NCBI GenBank assembly: GCA_015039315.1
Contig: WIDE01000039.1
Span: forward strand, 68,309 to 132,308
Length of the DNA stretch: 64,000 nt
Reading direction: 5' to 3'
Origin: Clavulina sp. PMI_390
Lineage: Eukaryota; Basidiomycota; Agaricomycetes; Cantharellales; Hydnaceae
Shown here: piece after piece, positions 47,275 to 58,233 of the stretch
Numbering within the stretch: position 1 is the first letter of the stretch
Layout: the number at the start of each line of letters is the position of its first letter
Made by a program: the position numbers and the translations under genes
The notes under the pieces: generated by a model
The model's input: only the letters and a program-made list of their open reading frames with translations
Told to the model about the DNA's origin: nothing
Databases searched by the model: none

Positions 47275-49476
47275 ATGCTACCCTCAAGCCTCAACCCAGC
47301 AGAGCAACCTGAACTTATTGTTGAAATCCTTTGCGAATCAGTTATTTCCTGGGCCGATATCGTCCGCTTTCGCGGAGTACGTCAACGAGACGAATCGTTG
47401 CAGTTCATCGCTTACATGCTGAATTCGAAACCGTTAGGTTTGTCGCTTATGGCGGGACACAATCTCGACTTCGACCGTGTTACAATACTTTGTGTACCTA
47501 GGAGTCTTCCACAAGGTGGAAGTCGAGAAAGAGACTACTGTTGTTGCAGGCCTCTCGATACTTCATAAAATTCAGGCTCTCTTGGCTCATGAAAATGCGT
47601 GGGCTAAGGTTCAATATCGAAACTTCCGGACACTATCGCTTACCGATCAAGTCGAATCAGTGACATTAGCAGCATCTGGATTCTTGAAAATAGTTTCACC
47701 AGATGTCGGGGCTCATCTCGACGACAAGATATCTATGGTCCTCAAGCAATATTCTTTGCCGTCAGCCATTACATCCGTCGGCTTCGGAGAGGTGTCGCAT
47801 GAACCATACGATTTTGCATACTACATAGGCAAGAACGTATTGAACGATTACGTTTCTCCGCATAATATACACGCCGGCTTTAATGGTGACATAACGATCT
47901 GGAGCCGTCAGTGAGTGTCTCATTCACCCGCTAGTAGAGCTTACACACCACCTGATGGCTGACATTATGCAAAATTTGACCTTGGCGATTGAGTCTTGAG
48001 CGCGCTCTGGGACCTAGACTAGAATTCTGTCTCAGGAGAGAGGCTGAACCTTTAGAGACTCCCATCGTAGTCAACACCCTCGACCTTCTGTCCCACCATT
48101 CTGCTGGCGGACTCTTGATCGAAACAACCCTTGCTGGACAATACCTTCTTGTGCTCATTCGTGCGAGGACTGAGGACATGTGGAGAATACTGTGGACCCA
48201 TGCATTTGTATGGGATGTATTGACCACAGAACTTGTCACAGTAAGTCAAAAGAATCTCATAGCTTTCACTATACAATTACCGATTGATCGACACTTTGAT
48301 CAGCACCTTCTTCTTGAAGACAACATTAACATTAACTGGGTAGCTCCAGAGATATTTGTTGTCGAGGGCATACAAGAGTCCTCCCCTCTTGTGGGATATC
48401 TCGAGATCTATTGCCCTGCTGAGACTGCCAACCCCTCTTTGACCACAGAACGAGCTTCACAAGCCATCCTCTCTAGGCGTCTAATGCTCCCTCCCTTCGA
48501 TCGTTATTATACGGCTGATTTGGGCGAAATTACCGTATGCTTTGAAACAAACTCTGTGTTGTGGGGGGCACAGCAACCAGTTTTCCCCGTCTTGCGCTCG
48601 AAATTTCGACCAGGGGATATATTCCCACCTTTTGAAAACGATGACGGGTGTAGCCAGCTTTGTGCGTTCTCCGTAGGGCTGGTGATACCTCCTAACGACG
48701 AGAGCCTCGACCTTGAGGAGTACTCATTCGCTTTCGTTATTCGCGCTACCACATTATTGTCTAATTATGAGGGATTTGAAGTCCCCTGGGAAATGTGGGG
48801 TGCCAAAAATGCGGCATGCTTGTATGGCGAGTCCCTTCGGCTTGCTGGGAGTAGTTTGTGGACCGCCTGTGGCACCCGTATGACTCTATTAGTTCAAGAT
48901 GAGCAACAAACTATGGAGAGTGCCGATCCTATTGGGTGGACTATCCATGTACTCGATTTCAATCCCGCCGTGGTTCGTCGCTTTGGTGATATTCACGCTT
49001 GGCCGCCTAAAATGGAAGCGACTCAAACCGGGACGCCACGAGAGGACGGCAATACTCATCCAGAGCCCAGTGTGCCGACGTTGTACGGGCAGAAAGCTAC
49101 AAGCCAGTCAGATTTAACCAACAAACTAGGCAACAACGGCCTCGACTACATATCCTCGTGTTCAACACTTCATCGCGGTCCATTCCAAATTCATCCGCAT
49201 GACCAACTCCCGACGGTGCCTGCATTTACTCCTTGGCCACTTCAGGCGAATCTGCCTTTCGTTTCTACCAAGCTCAACTTCAGGGCGAAAGCTCAAACTA
49301 CGCAGATATCCCTTGACTCTGAACACCTCATTGTTGATAGGGTAAGTAGTGTCGTCCCGTCTTTGTGGCTCAGCCTCATTTCTGATCCCTTCTACAAATA
49401 TGATCACTCATGTAACCAGCATGTCAAACGTGGAGATGGTGACTGGGAGAGAGTGCTCGATATCTTGACCTTCTGA
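47275..49476 (+). CDS. F-box-like protein, family copy 4
   Basis: Five exons (47275-47376, 47438-47910, 47994-48240, 48304-49341, 49420-49476) encode 638 residues. F-box-like segment at about residues 10-58 (EQPELIVEILCES, DIVRFRG-VCRLWRDTI, LQYFVYLGV). Shared family blocks: FCLRREAEPLETPIVVNTLD, VPWEMWGAKNAACLYG, WTIHVLDFNPAVVRR, LPFVSTKLNFRAKAQ and the C-terminus VLDILTF. Nearest relative is copy 3, about 800 bases upstream. Introns 48241-48303 (63 bases) and 49342-49419 (78 bases) are both multiples of three with no in-frame stop, so the region 47989-49476 also reads as one uninterrupted frame. Family comparison says both are spliced in the main transcript. Function as for the other copies. 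Confidence 0.75.
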
Positions 49477-50433
49477 CGAAGGTTATTTTCCTTTGGGGAC
49501 GAGAATGATAATAGGACATCAGAATTCGATCGTCTTAGATTGAAACATTTGCTACAACTTATATATTCTTCCAACAACCAAACGCTATCAGCCTCTCACT
49601 TCTCTTCGTCATGCCGTTGCCAGCCGTCAGGAGAAAATATTCATGAAATTAAACCGCTTGAAGCTTTTGTCAACGTTATGGCGCATCCAGGTCGAAGGCT
49701 AGGTTGTTGCTGCTTCAGTACCTCAGAACTCAGTTCTCCTCCAGGGTCGGTCCGCAGCAACCAGCACTTAATTCTTCTCACACCGAAGGCTCTGTCGTCA
49801 CTCATACTTGGTAGGATAAGAAATGTCCCTTATTTATGCGTTGTCACCGTCATCGTCTCTGATGGCTAATGAGGATGCGTGGGCATAAAATCCCCAAATC
49901 TCCCAGAGCGTGGTAAGATTCCTTCGCCTCAACGTTTTGCAGAGTTGGAGGATCGCCCCACGCCATGCCTATTCCGGCCGACCGCATCTGACGAGAAATC
50001 AATCCAAGATTACTCTCTTCCGATTCCTATATCAGCAGAGTATTGCACCATACTGCGGAACTGAAAAGTGTTGATGGCCTCAGAACGTTCACCCGGTGGC
50101 TGCCTGTTTCCGATCTAGTTGAGTACTCATGTATGGGGTTGATCATTCGGATTACCTCCGATTCTACCATAATATCAATGCAAATCCTAATGGAACATCT
50201 GGGAGAAAACGAGGGACGGCGCCCGAGTGCGGCATAGATAAATACAATCACGCCCATGTTCCCACATCATAAACATATCCTACTAGCCGAATCAGTATCG
50301 GGGAGGTCCAAGCGCTGCGACCATAGTGCTCCCATCCTCTGGAGACTGCTTGAAGAACCGCCACCCAGGCCTTTGATTCGAGACCGCTAGCCTGTTGCCC
50401 TTGATCTTTTCGTGTTGATTGCTCCACCGCTGA
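49477..50433. other. Intergenic region, no gene recognised
   Basis: About 950 bases between F-box-family copy 4 and DUF6534-like copy B. Only short frames without motifs. Confidence 0.45.
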
Positions 50434-52488
50434 ATGACCGAGTCACCCTTTCCCCACATTTCCACGGCTCGACGACCTATTGATCCACTGGCTGACTATG
50501 CTGGATACGTTCTGGTTGCTCCTCCAAAAGCTGCCATTGCTCTTGGCTTTTTCATTTCAGTGATGTAAATCTTCACCATGCCCGCTACTCTTTGCGGCCT
50601 CGGTACTGCACTTACTCCCTTCAAGTATTATGGGGGCGGTTACTGTTCAGGTCTTCGTATATTCAACCCGAGCTTACAAAGAGCGAAAAATGTCAGTTAT
50701 TATCGTGAGTGACCCGAACTTACTGCCCGCTACATGGATAATACCTTCCCTCCTAACCTAAAATCTGCCATCTAGGTTAATTTCTTGGTGTACGTTTTCC
50801 TTCTCGTGCTTGTCTCATCTCCGCTGACCATGCATATTCGTAGTCTATACAACTGCGTCAGCCTGTAAATCACACCGAGCTCTGATGTCGTGTTCATGCT
50901 GAGATCTCTTTCCCGCTGCCAGTGCATTGCTCGGAGAAGGGCTATATTGCTCCATGATCACTACCTTTAAAAGAGGGCATGCCAATAGCCTCGCTCTTTC
51001 CCGGTAGGCTGGCTTACGGTCCCACGATTCCGTGGTCTCAAGCTCAAATTCAGTTTCTCATAGCAAATACGTGCTGGTGTTGGCCCCAAATGTGGGTTCT
51101 TCCCTCATTATTGCTTGCACATCGCCCAAGCTGACCTCTACCCAAGTTTATCTCGAGGAGTGTGGCCTCTTATGCGTTAGCGGCCTTGACAGCGTCATGT
51201 AAGCCATGATGAGCTTTTCTTGACGTCGAAGGATCTGATCCGCAGTACGCAGTGTACCGTTCCGGGGTAATGGTGGTTGGGCTTCACTTCCTAATAGCCT
51301 CACGTCTCGGTAAGTTTTATTCCTCGTATTGCAATTAGTTTCTGATGCCGACCGCTTACTTCTCTGCACTGGCATGGATATCTACAGCGATGACTGCGTG
51401 CGGTGTCCAAACAATCTCCGCTTCATTTAGTTCAAATGCCAATTCCGAGTTCATGGGTCATGATCTGCCCCGTGCTGTCAGCGTCGGCGTAGTGATGGCA
51501 GCCATCGCAGAATCGGTGGTTTGTGCTCTCTTTTGCAGCGCGATTTTCCGAGCCACCATGAAAGGACCCTAGTGAGTAGTCCACATTATTGAGAGCTCCT
51601 CAGAGAAGAGTGTCACCAGGCTATTTTCGGGGCAAACAGTAACAAAGCTTCTCCGCTGGCTCAAATGGCCCGCCATGCCATCCCAGCGTATGTAATAAAT
51701 ATGTACGTACTTTTGTCACCTAATCCACAGTGGTTGCTGACCGGTATTGATAGGCTCTGGCAGTTGGCATTCGCAGTGGTGCGTCCGTATGATCCACCAC
51801 TGGCCGTTCTCTAGCCCAATACCGTTCTGCATCAAGGGTGTATGGTTCAAGTCTGCTGCTGTGACGGCGTGCTTCGGGGTCCCTGTTGGCGCAGGTGCGT
51901 TTTACCCGATGTTGCCATACTGCTGCTCATAAAATCGACTGTCTCGCAGTATCAATCGCCACTTTACTTGCTTTGTTCGTTTTGGTTTCTTGAATCCCCA
52001 CTCCTGTGGCAAAACATTGCCTAACACATCTATCCTCGGGCCAGGCTACATGTCCACCCATCCGTACTGGCTTTTCCTCCCCAGAGGCCACATGAACTGG
52101 TGAGGGAACACGATGCCGAGGTTGTCCCAAATGTTTTCTAACCTTGCTTTCAGAATAAGGCAAGATTCCATCAATCAAGTGCCCCCGCTCGAATATCAAT
52201 AGCACAGGAGACTGCCACGGTTTCCTGCCATGACAGCCCGCTAGAGGTCGAGCTAATGGAGCGACTGGAGGTACTTCTCTTTGAATTCTTTCTGAGACAT
52301 CTAATACAACATCTTATGCGCACGAACTGACTGCTGGAATTCACTGATACTGACAGCGGCAGTTTCCCAGCGAAGAAGAGTCGAAATCATACTCTTCTGA
52401 GCTCAATGTTCCAGAGACGAGGAGAGGCAAGACACAGGCAAAAGATCCAGCTCTTTCACCCAATATGAGTGCATCTTCAAGTTCCTAG
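50434..52488 (+). CDS. DUF6534-like seven-helix membrane protein, copy B
   Basis: Same exon pattern as copies A, C and D, with about 16 exons. Recognisable parts in order: VAPPKAAIALGFFISVM, then IMGAVTVQVFVYSTRAYKERK; micro-exon VNFLV (50776-50789, 14 bases); LYNCVSL (21 bases); LGEGLYCSMITTF; FISRSVASYALAALTAS; a helix VMVVGLHFLIAS; GVVMAAIAESVVCALFCSAIF; FGVPVGAVSIATLLAL; and the tail TVSCHDSPLEVELMERLE followed by FPSEEESKSYSSE. The final exon starts at 52357 and ends in a TAG at 52486-52488. The acceptor TACGCAG before VMVV was chosen over the nearer CCGCAG because only it keeps the frame. The protein is predicted to sit in a membrane with an exposed acidic C-terminal tail; ligand and pathway unknown. 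The ATG at 50434 is the first in frame. Confidence 0.62.
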
Positions 52489-53123
52489 GCTATTTACTCG
52501 TTTTCCCATCACATCCGGCATAAATCCCCTGTTCATACTGATACCCCAAGCCTCAAGCTCCTCAATTTATTCTCTCTGTGCCCCATATCACACCTTTCAC
52601 TATTATTGGCACCGTCAGCGGCCCGCGGATACGATTCCCTCAAGAAACATCCCTTCACTGGTGACTGAGCAAATACTGCGCATAGTCCCACATCGTTCCT
52701 GGATTCGGAATCCCAGCCTCCACTGTGTAAGCTCATCCAGTGGTCGGATTTGCGATGATGATTGCAGTGACACTGATAGGTACAGGCTGGTACAGTTACC
52801 GCTGGGTAGAACCCGCTATCTTTGGAGAATCAAGAGTAGCTCGTCGGCCTCGGGCTCGATGTTCAACTGTACAGTAACCCGCCCTATTGGTAATTTGTCT
52901 GATTGAGATTCGACAGCCGATCGGCATAAACAGAGTGCCAAGGGGCCATTTCAATTTCAGAAACGGAATCTTCAGGAGCCGCGGTCCATATTCCCACGCT
53001 ACGATGGCACGGCCCTGGCCCCAAGGTTGCTCAAGGCCGTTCACTTTCATTATCACTGGCCTTGATTTCCCCCAAGCAAACAGCTTTCTAAAAGCTCTAT
53101 AGCTCCCTAGCGCATCTTGCGGC
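52489..53123. other. Intergenic region between DUF6534-like copies B and C
   Basis: 635 bases without a recognisable gene; one open frame (52469-52906) overlaps the end of copy B and shows no motif. Confidence 0.45.
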
Positions 53124-55124
53124 ATGACTGAATGGCTTGTTCCTAAACGCCTGTCGCAGCTGAGTAGCCCACAAGCTGGACCCATCCGACTCGCGGTAGC
53201 CGCTCCTCCAAGAAGTGCTCTTGAGCTTGGATTCCTTACAGCAGTTATGTGAGTCTATGCCCATAATATCGGCTAATATCATCATCAGGGGCTTAAACAG
53301 CGTCTAAGGGCCATGGGTGTTGTTACGATTCAGACCGTTGTATTCTCGACACGATTTTATCGCGATCGAAGGACGCTTGTTATCATTGTGAGTCGCTGCT
53401 CGGCCTCATCCTGAATCAATGCTCCAAAAGCTCAACTTAACAACTAGGTGAATGTTATTGCGTACGCCATCCACGTCCTTCTCATAATCCAAACTTTGCT
53501 CATGAATCAATGACCAGCCTGTCCAACCTCATCAATCTGTGAGTTATCCTTCACCCTCTTGGTTTAACTTGCTGACATGCGGTGATCTGGAAACAGTATC
53601 CTTTTGGGAACAGGCCTATATCACTCTACTATTGCTATTTTGATGGGAGGCTACTTTGATAGTGTCGATGTTGGACGGTAGGTGCTTGTAACCGATGGGT
53701 CGAGAATCGGTACTCTAGCTAACAAACTTCCATGCATACACAGGCGATATGCATTCTCATTAGCCACCGGGGTGGGTCTTGTCTCCGCCTCTGTCTCGTG
53801 CTTGCTGATCTTTTCATCAGGTTATTTCGAGAACTATTCTGTCATATGCATCTATCCTGCTCACCGCATGCCGTAAGCCGTTGTTTTTTCTGCTAGATCA
53901 CGGCATCTTACACTTCTATTGTGGTAATAGTGTTTCGCTCTGTTCTGCTTGTATCAGGCCTACACCTGTTACTGGCCTCCCGCTCTGGCAAGTTCTTTTC
54001 ATGATATATTCCGTCGAGAGATTTGATTAACCATCACTTCGCTTCTATGTATATATATTAGCTATAAGCGCACTTGCTCTCAAGACCATTTATGGATCTC
54101 TTTCGCCCTCTGCATCAACAGGTAGAAATTTGCCCTCCTTCATCACTGGTTTCAGCATGGTCGGCACCGTCGGGGAGTGCATCGTTTGTGCTCTGTATTT
54201 TGTATTTTCGTTTCGAGCATTGGATGACGAATCTCAGTAAGTTTATGTGAGTGCATTTGTAGGGGCGCGCCTGACTAACGTCACTTTTCAGGACATCCAA
54301 CGACAGCCCCCCTGATCGCCGATCAATCCGCCATGTCATGCCAGCATACCTTGTCACAATGTGTGTGTGTGTTTCTCCCTCACCTCTCCATCGAGTTAAC
54401 TGACGGGCTGAGGTCAGGGTTTGGCAATTGGGTTTCGCAGCGGTGGGCTCATCAATCTCCTCTACCACCTCTCGCTATAGCCCTGATATTCGCCCCAAAT
54501 CAGGGCGCATTATTCCAGTCCTCTTTCATAACAGCGTTCTTTGGAGTCCCCTTGGGTGCAGGTACTGTCAATTCCGTCCTCTCTACTGTGACGTCGTAAC
54601 CTTCCTCTTGCTAATCCACTTTGATAGTGTCGAGTGCCACACTATTGGCCCTGTTTGTCCCACTTTCGCTCAGTGGAGCTAGCAATTATCTGACCTTTCC
54701 TTGATAGATTACATGCCCACCCATCGGCATTCAACTTCCGTGCTTGGTGGCAGGGAGATGTGGTGAGGCCGCCGCTCCACACCGCGGGGGCTTTCACTCT
54801 GGAAACCTTATTACTGACATCCCCATTCCAGGCCACGACCGATAAGCCTCTTGCTAAGGCTTGTATTTTCACTACCAAGGACGTGACAACTGTATCCTGC
54901 CATGATGGTACCCTCGAGACCGATCTTATGGAACGATTAGAGGTACTGAATTTTCTTTTTTTGAGTGAAATTCTGCGTCCTCTCACCATCTCCATCTCAC
55001 TATGCTCTTGGATCGACTATATTTATAGAGGAAATTCCCTTGCGAGGAGGAATCGCGAACGTATGATGTTGAACTGGGCATTACAGTTGGGGCATCCGTG
55101 GACACCGTGATAGCGACATCTTGA
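53124..55124 (+). CDS. DUF6534-like seven-helix membrane protein, copy C
   Basis: Starts MTEWLVPKRLSQ; first helix AVAAPPRSALELGFLTAVM, then MGVVTIQTVVFSTRFY. Micro-exons VNVIA (53448-53461, 14 bases) and ALSNLINL (21 bases) follow, then LGTGLYHSTIAI, RRYAFSLATG joined to VISRTILSYASILLTAC, SVLLVSGLHLLLASRS, ISALALKTIYGSL, GFSMVGTVGECIVCALYFVF, FFGVPLGA, SSATLLAL-LHAHPSAF, and the tail TTVSCHDGTLETDLMERLE with FPCEEESRTYD. Intron 53988-54061 has a GC donor (GCAAGT). The last exon ends TGA at 55122-55124. Copies B, C and D lie next to each other in the same orientation, 0.6-0.7 kb apart, and are tandem duplicates. The intron inside the ATG-VISRT segment (GTGGGT donor, CATCAG acceptor) can also be read through as an open frame, so isoforms are possible. 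Confidence 0.63.
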
Positions 55125-55815
55125 AAGTTTGCACTGGCACATTCCCCACGGTTTGTACCATCTTATATTCCGTATCTTGTGGCGACTCTACATCTAAGAG
55201 TAAGCATGTTCCTCTTGCAAAATTAACTCTCAATAATCGCACCCTCGCTTATTTTCTTACCTTCCAACCTTCCCACCTCTCCTTACTTAGGCCTCATTGA
55301 GCATCGCCCTCGGCGCTGAACTATCAGAGAGAGACCTGCCAATAAGACGGGCGTTATGTGTGAAGATCTGACTGTCCCAGCAAACAGATCAATGTCGCAT
55401 CTTGACGTCCAGATTGCTCAACAGTTTTACACGCTCGCGGCCTGATGTTTTGGCCTTCTTTAACTTGTATTTCTGAGCCACAATTAGCATGGATAGCTCT
55501 TCATCTCCACTCCAATCGCGTGGTATGCGAGGATCGCACCAAATTCTGTTTGTAGTCTCTGACTCCGACCGGGACCGGGGATCTGCAACAGGGCCTAAGT
55601 TACTACTGAGCGGGATGGCATTGCCGATCGGCAAGGGAACAATGTATATTGATTTCTTCATTAGTAGCGTTTCAGCCCAGCCGTGGCACCGAGTCACATG
55701 AATAGCTCGTTTATGATGAACCGAGTTGTTGGTGGCGCTCCATTCCTCTCGAACACATCAACCCAAGGCCTTCACTCAAGAGTTTTCGCATAACCTTCTT
55801 TTCAGGTTGCACAAC
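55125..55815. other. Intergenic region between DUF6534-like copies C and D
   Basis: About 690 bases holding the end of copy C and the promoter of copy D. No gene seen. Confidence 0.45.
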
Positions 55816-57807
55816 ATGAGAAAATGGTTCGCTCTGGGCCCCCGAGCCCGGTTGAGTTATAATGAGCTACCGGCTGGATACGTAGGGCTTGCTGTGGCAG
55901 CTCCGCCACAAGGTGCTTTGGGCCTTGGATTCATTGTGGCAATCATGTGAGTTTCGAACTATCATTTCACTAGCCTTATACCTGTAACCTCGAGGGTGGC
56001 TCCCAGGGTCATGGGGGTGGTTACTGTTCAAACGATCGTGTTCTCAACACGATATTTTCACAAGCGAAAAACGATTATACTTCTTGTGCGCCTTGCTATA
56101 ACACAACATTTTATACCCTCTCTGAAAATCTTCGACCCGGGTTACAGGTCAATGCTGTTGTGTATGTCACCAACGTTCTCATCATTTGGATCCTCCTCAC
56201 TGATCCTGGTCAATAGTGCGTTCAATATTATTAGCCTGTGAGTCATTGGTTCAAGCGTTCGCGCCGTTTCCTTGTGGATCTTTACATGGGAGTAGTCTGC
56301 TATTAGGGAAGACCCTGTACGACTGCATTGCTTCTATGTCAATGGGAGGCGCTTTTGATAGCATAGGTCTTGCCCGGTAAGTCCTCCTAACCAGTGGATG
56401 GAGACTGCCGACCAATTTTTTTTTCTTCCCGACCTATTTAGAAGATACGCATTCTCGTTGACGACAGGGGTCAAGACTTTTCCCCTTTCACTTTGTCTGT
56501 GTCCGTTTTTCTGACAGCTTGAGTAGTTCATTTCAAGGACTATTTTGTCATACACATCAATCCTTTTCACAGCATCCTGTAAGCCAAAATTACCCTACGA
56601 TGCTGGTTCTTCGTCGGTTCATTCTTTTCTTGTGTTACAGTGTTTCGATCTGTCCTTGTTACATCCGGGCTCCACTTATTGCTTGTCCCTCGAGCTGGTC
56701 AGTGCTTCCCATTGACCCATCAGCATGGCTGACTTCCTGAGTCCTTTTATCATGAGCAGCTATAAGTGCCCTTGCTCTGAGGACCATATACGCGTCTTTT
56801 TCATCATATGAGTCCACTGGGAGAGATTTACCCAATTTCATCACCGGCTCCAGTATGGCAGGAGCTGCTGTAGAGTGTATTGTCTGTGCAATTTGCTTGT
56901 TATTTTCATTCCGCGCATTGAGGGGCAAAACTGGGTGAGTTATTAGTCAAAAGCTTTATGTTCTCATACCTGATGTGCAGCCCTGGGAGCTCCAGTGAGG
57001 AATTTGCTCTGACCCGTTTTGTCCGATACGGAGTCCCGGCCTACCTTGTCATAATGCGAGTACTTTTTACTCTTCTGCTTGCCATACTCCCTGAGGTTTT
57101 CTGTCTAGGGTATGGCAGTTTACGTTCGCATTGGTATGTTTATGCTGCTCATGATAGATTTCGTCCCTTAATGAATCGCACCTTGGAACCCAGGGTATTC
57201 TGTGTAAATCCGCGTTTGCAACAGCTTTCTTCGGGGTTCCCTTGGGCGCTGGTATCGTCGCTTCCATCAGACGTGGGGTAACCACCCAACCTAACTATCA
57301 TTTTATCTCCTGCAGTCTCAAATGCCGTATTATTGGCCCTGTTCGCGCTCTTGACCTACTTCAGAATCGCAGTGGCAGTCTCTCTAATCACCCCACCGAA
57401 ATAGGTTATATGTTCATCCTTCGGCGCTTATATTGAGTCGTTCACGACAAGGCCTGGTAAGCTCAATCCCGAATATCCTCTAGGCTCAATCGTGATATCG
57501 CCAATTTTATTTCGATGTAGACAACAAGGGACGGACACCTTATAATGGCTCAGATATCAACCACTAGAGATACCACAACCACATCATGTCATGATGGTCC
57601 ACTAGAAATTGAGCTAACGGAACGATTGGAGGTATTGAATTTCCCTATCAAGGATTATCTCGCGGCACACCTAGATTTACTGACTATTCTACTGGGTCAT
57701 TGGCTTGGAAGCGGCGATTCCCACTCGAAGAAGAATCAAGATCGTATGATGCTGAACTTGACCTTCAGACGCCCAATTCTGGGAAAAGTAACCTCGTGGT
57801 GCCTTAG
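55816..57807 (+). CDS. DUF6534-like seven-helix membrane protein, copy D
   Basis: Start MRKWFALGPRARLSYNE; first helix AVAAPPQGALGLGFIVAIM, then VMGVVTVQTIVFSTRYF. Micro-exon VNAVV (56148-56161, 14 bases), VAFNIISL (21 bases), LGKTLYDCIASMSMGG, RRYAFSLTTG joined to FISRTILSYTSILFTAS, SVLVTSGLHLLLVPRA, ISALALRTIYASF, GSSMAGAAVECIVCAICLLFSF, VPAYLVIM, VWQFTFAL, FFGVPLGA, SNAVLLAL, and the tail TTTSCHDGPLEIELTERLE followed by FPLEEESRSYD. Closest to copy C. The intron 57056-57108 starts with GC (GCGAGT), where the other three copies have an ordinary GT at the identical position. The last exon starts at 57712. Membrane location is predicted from the hydrophobic segments; the role is unknown. Confidence 0.63.
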
Positions 57808-58233
57808 TGTCTATGCCAAAATAATGCCTAGCATATCGATAAAAAGCTTACACTATATCCTTTGTTAATAAATCGGACATTGCGCTATGATTCGTCCGTC
57901 CAGACTTTGGCGGGTTCTTCCATGAGGCAGTGGTGAATCGGGTACATGGATCGGCGATCGTTTGTATCCAATGAGAATTCTAGACGGCGGAAGATTGTTT
58001 ACTTGGTCAGGAGATCAAAGGGGGAACCAGTGACTTGCAGAAGGTTTCATTCACCGACACCAAGCAATAGAATTCGCAACCGCGCATGTTGCCGCTGGAG
58101 CCGACATTCAGCTGAGCAGAATTCCTCGCCCGAGCCCAGCCCATTGCACGAATCTGAAGGGTTCTTTCCTTTTCTAAATCATACAGAATCTTTGATCCTC
58201 TCGCTTCCTAGTGACTCCAGTATCATTGAGCTG
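57808..58233. other. Short intergenic region before F-box-family copy 5
   Basis: Open in the frame of the next gene from 57946, but the paralogues begin at the equivalent of 58234, so this is treated as promoter and leader. Confidence 0.4.

Noticed and set aside
47989..49476. A single uninterrupted 495-residue frame in F-box-family copy 4
   Set aside because: Two of its segments align with introns of the other copies and have good donors and acceptors; the spliced model matches the family.
57946..58233. In-frame N-terminal extension of F-box-family copy 5
   Set aside because: The other copies start at the equivalent of 58234, and the extension is Arg/Ser-rich without resemblance to anything in the family.
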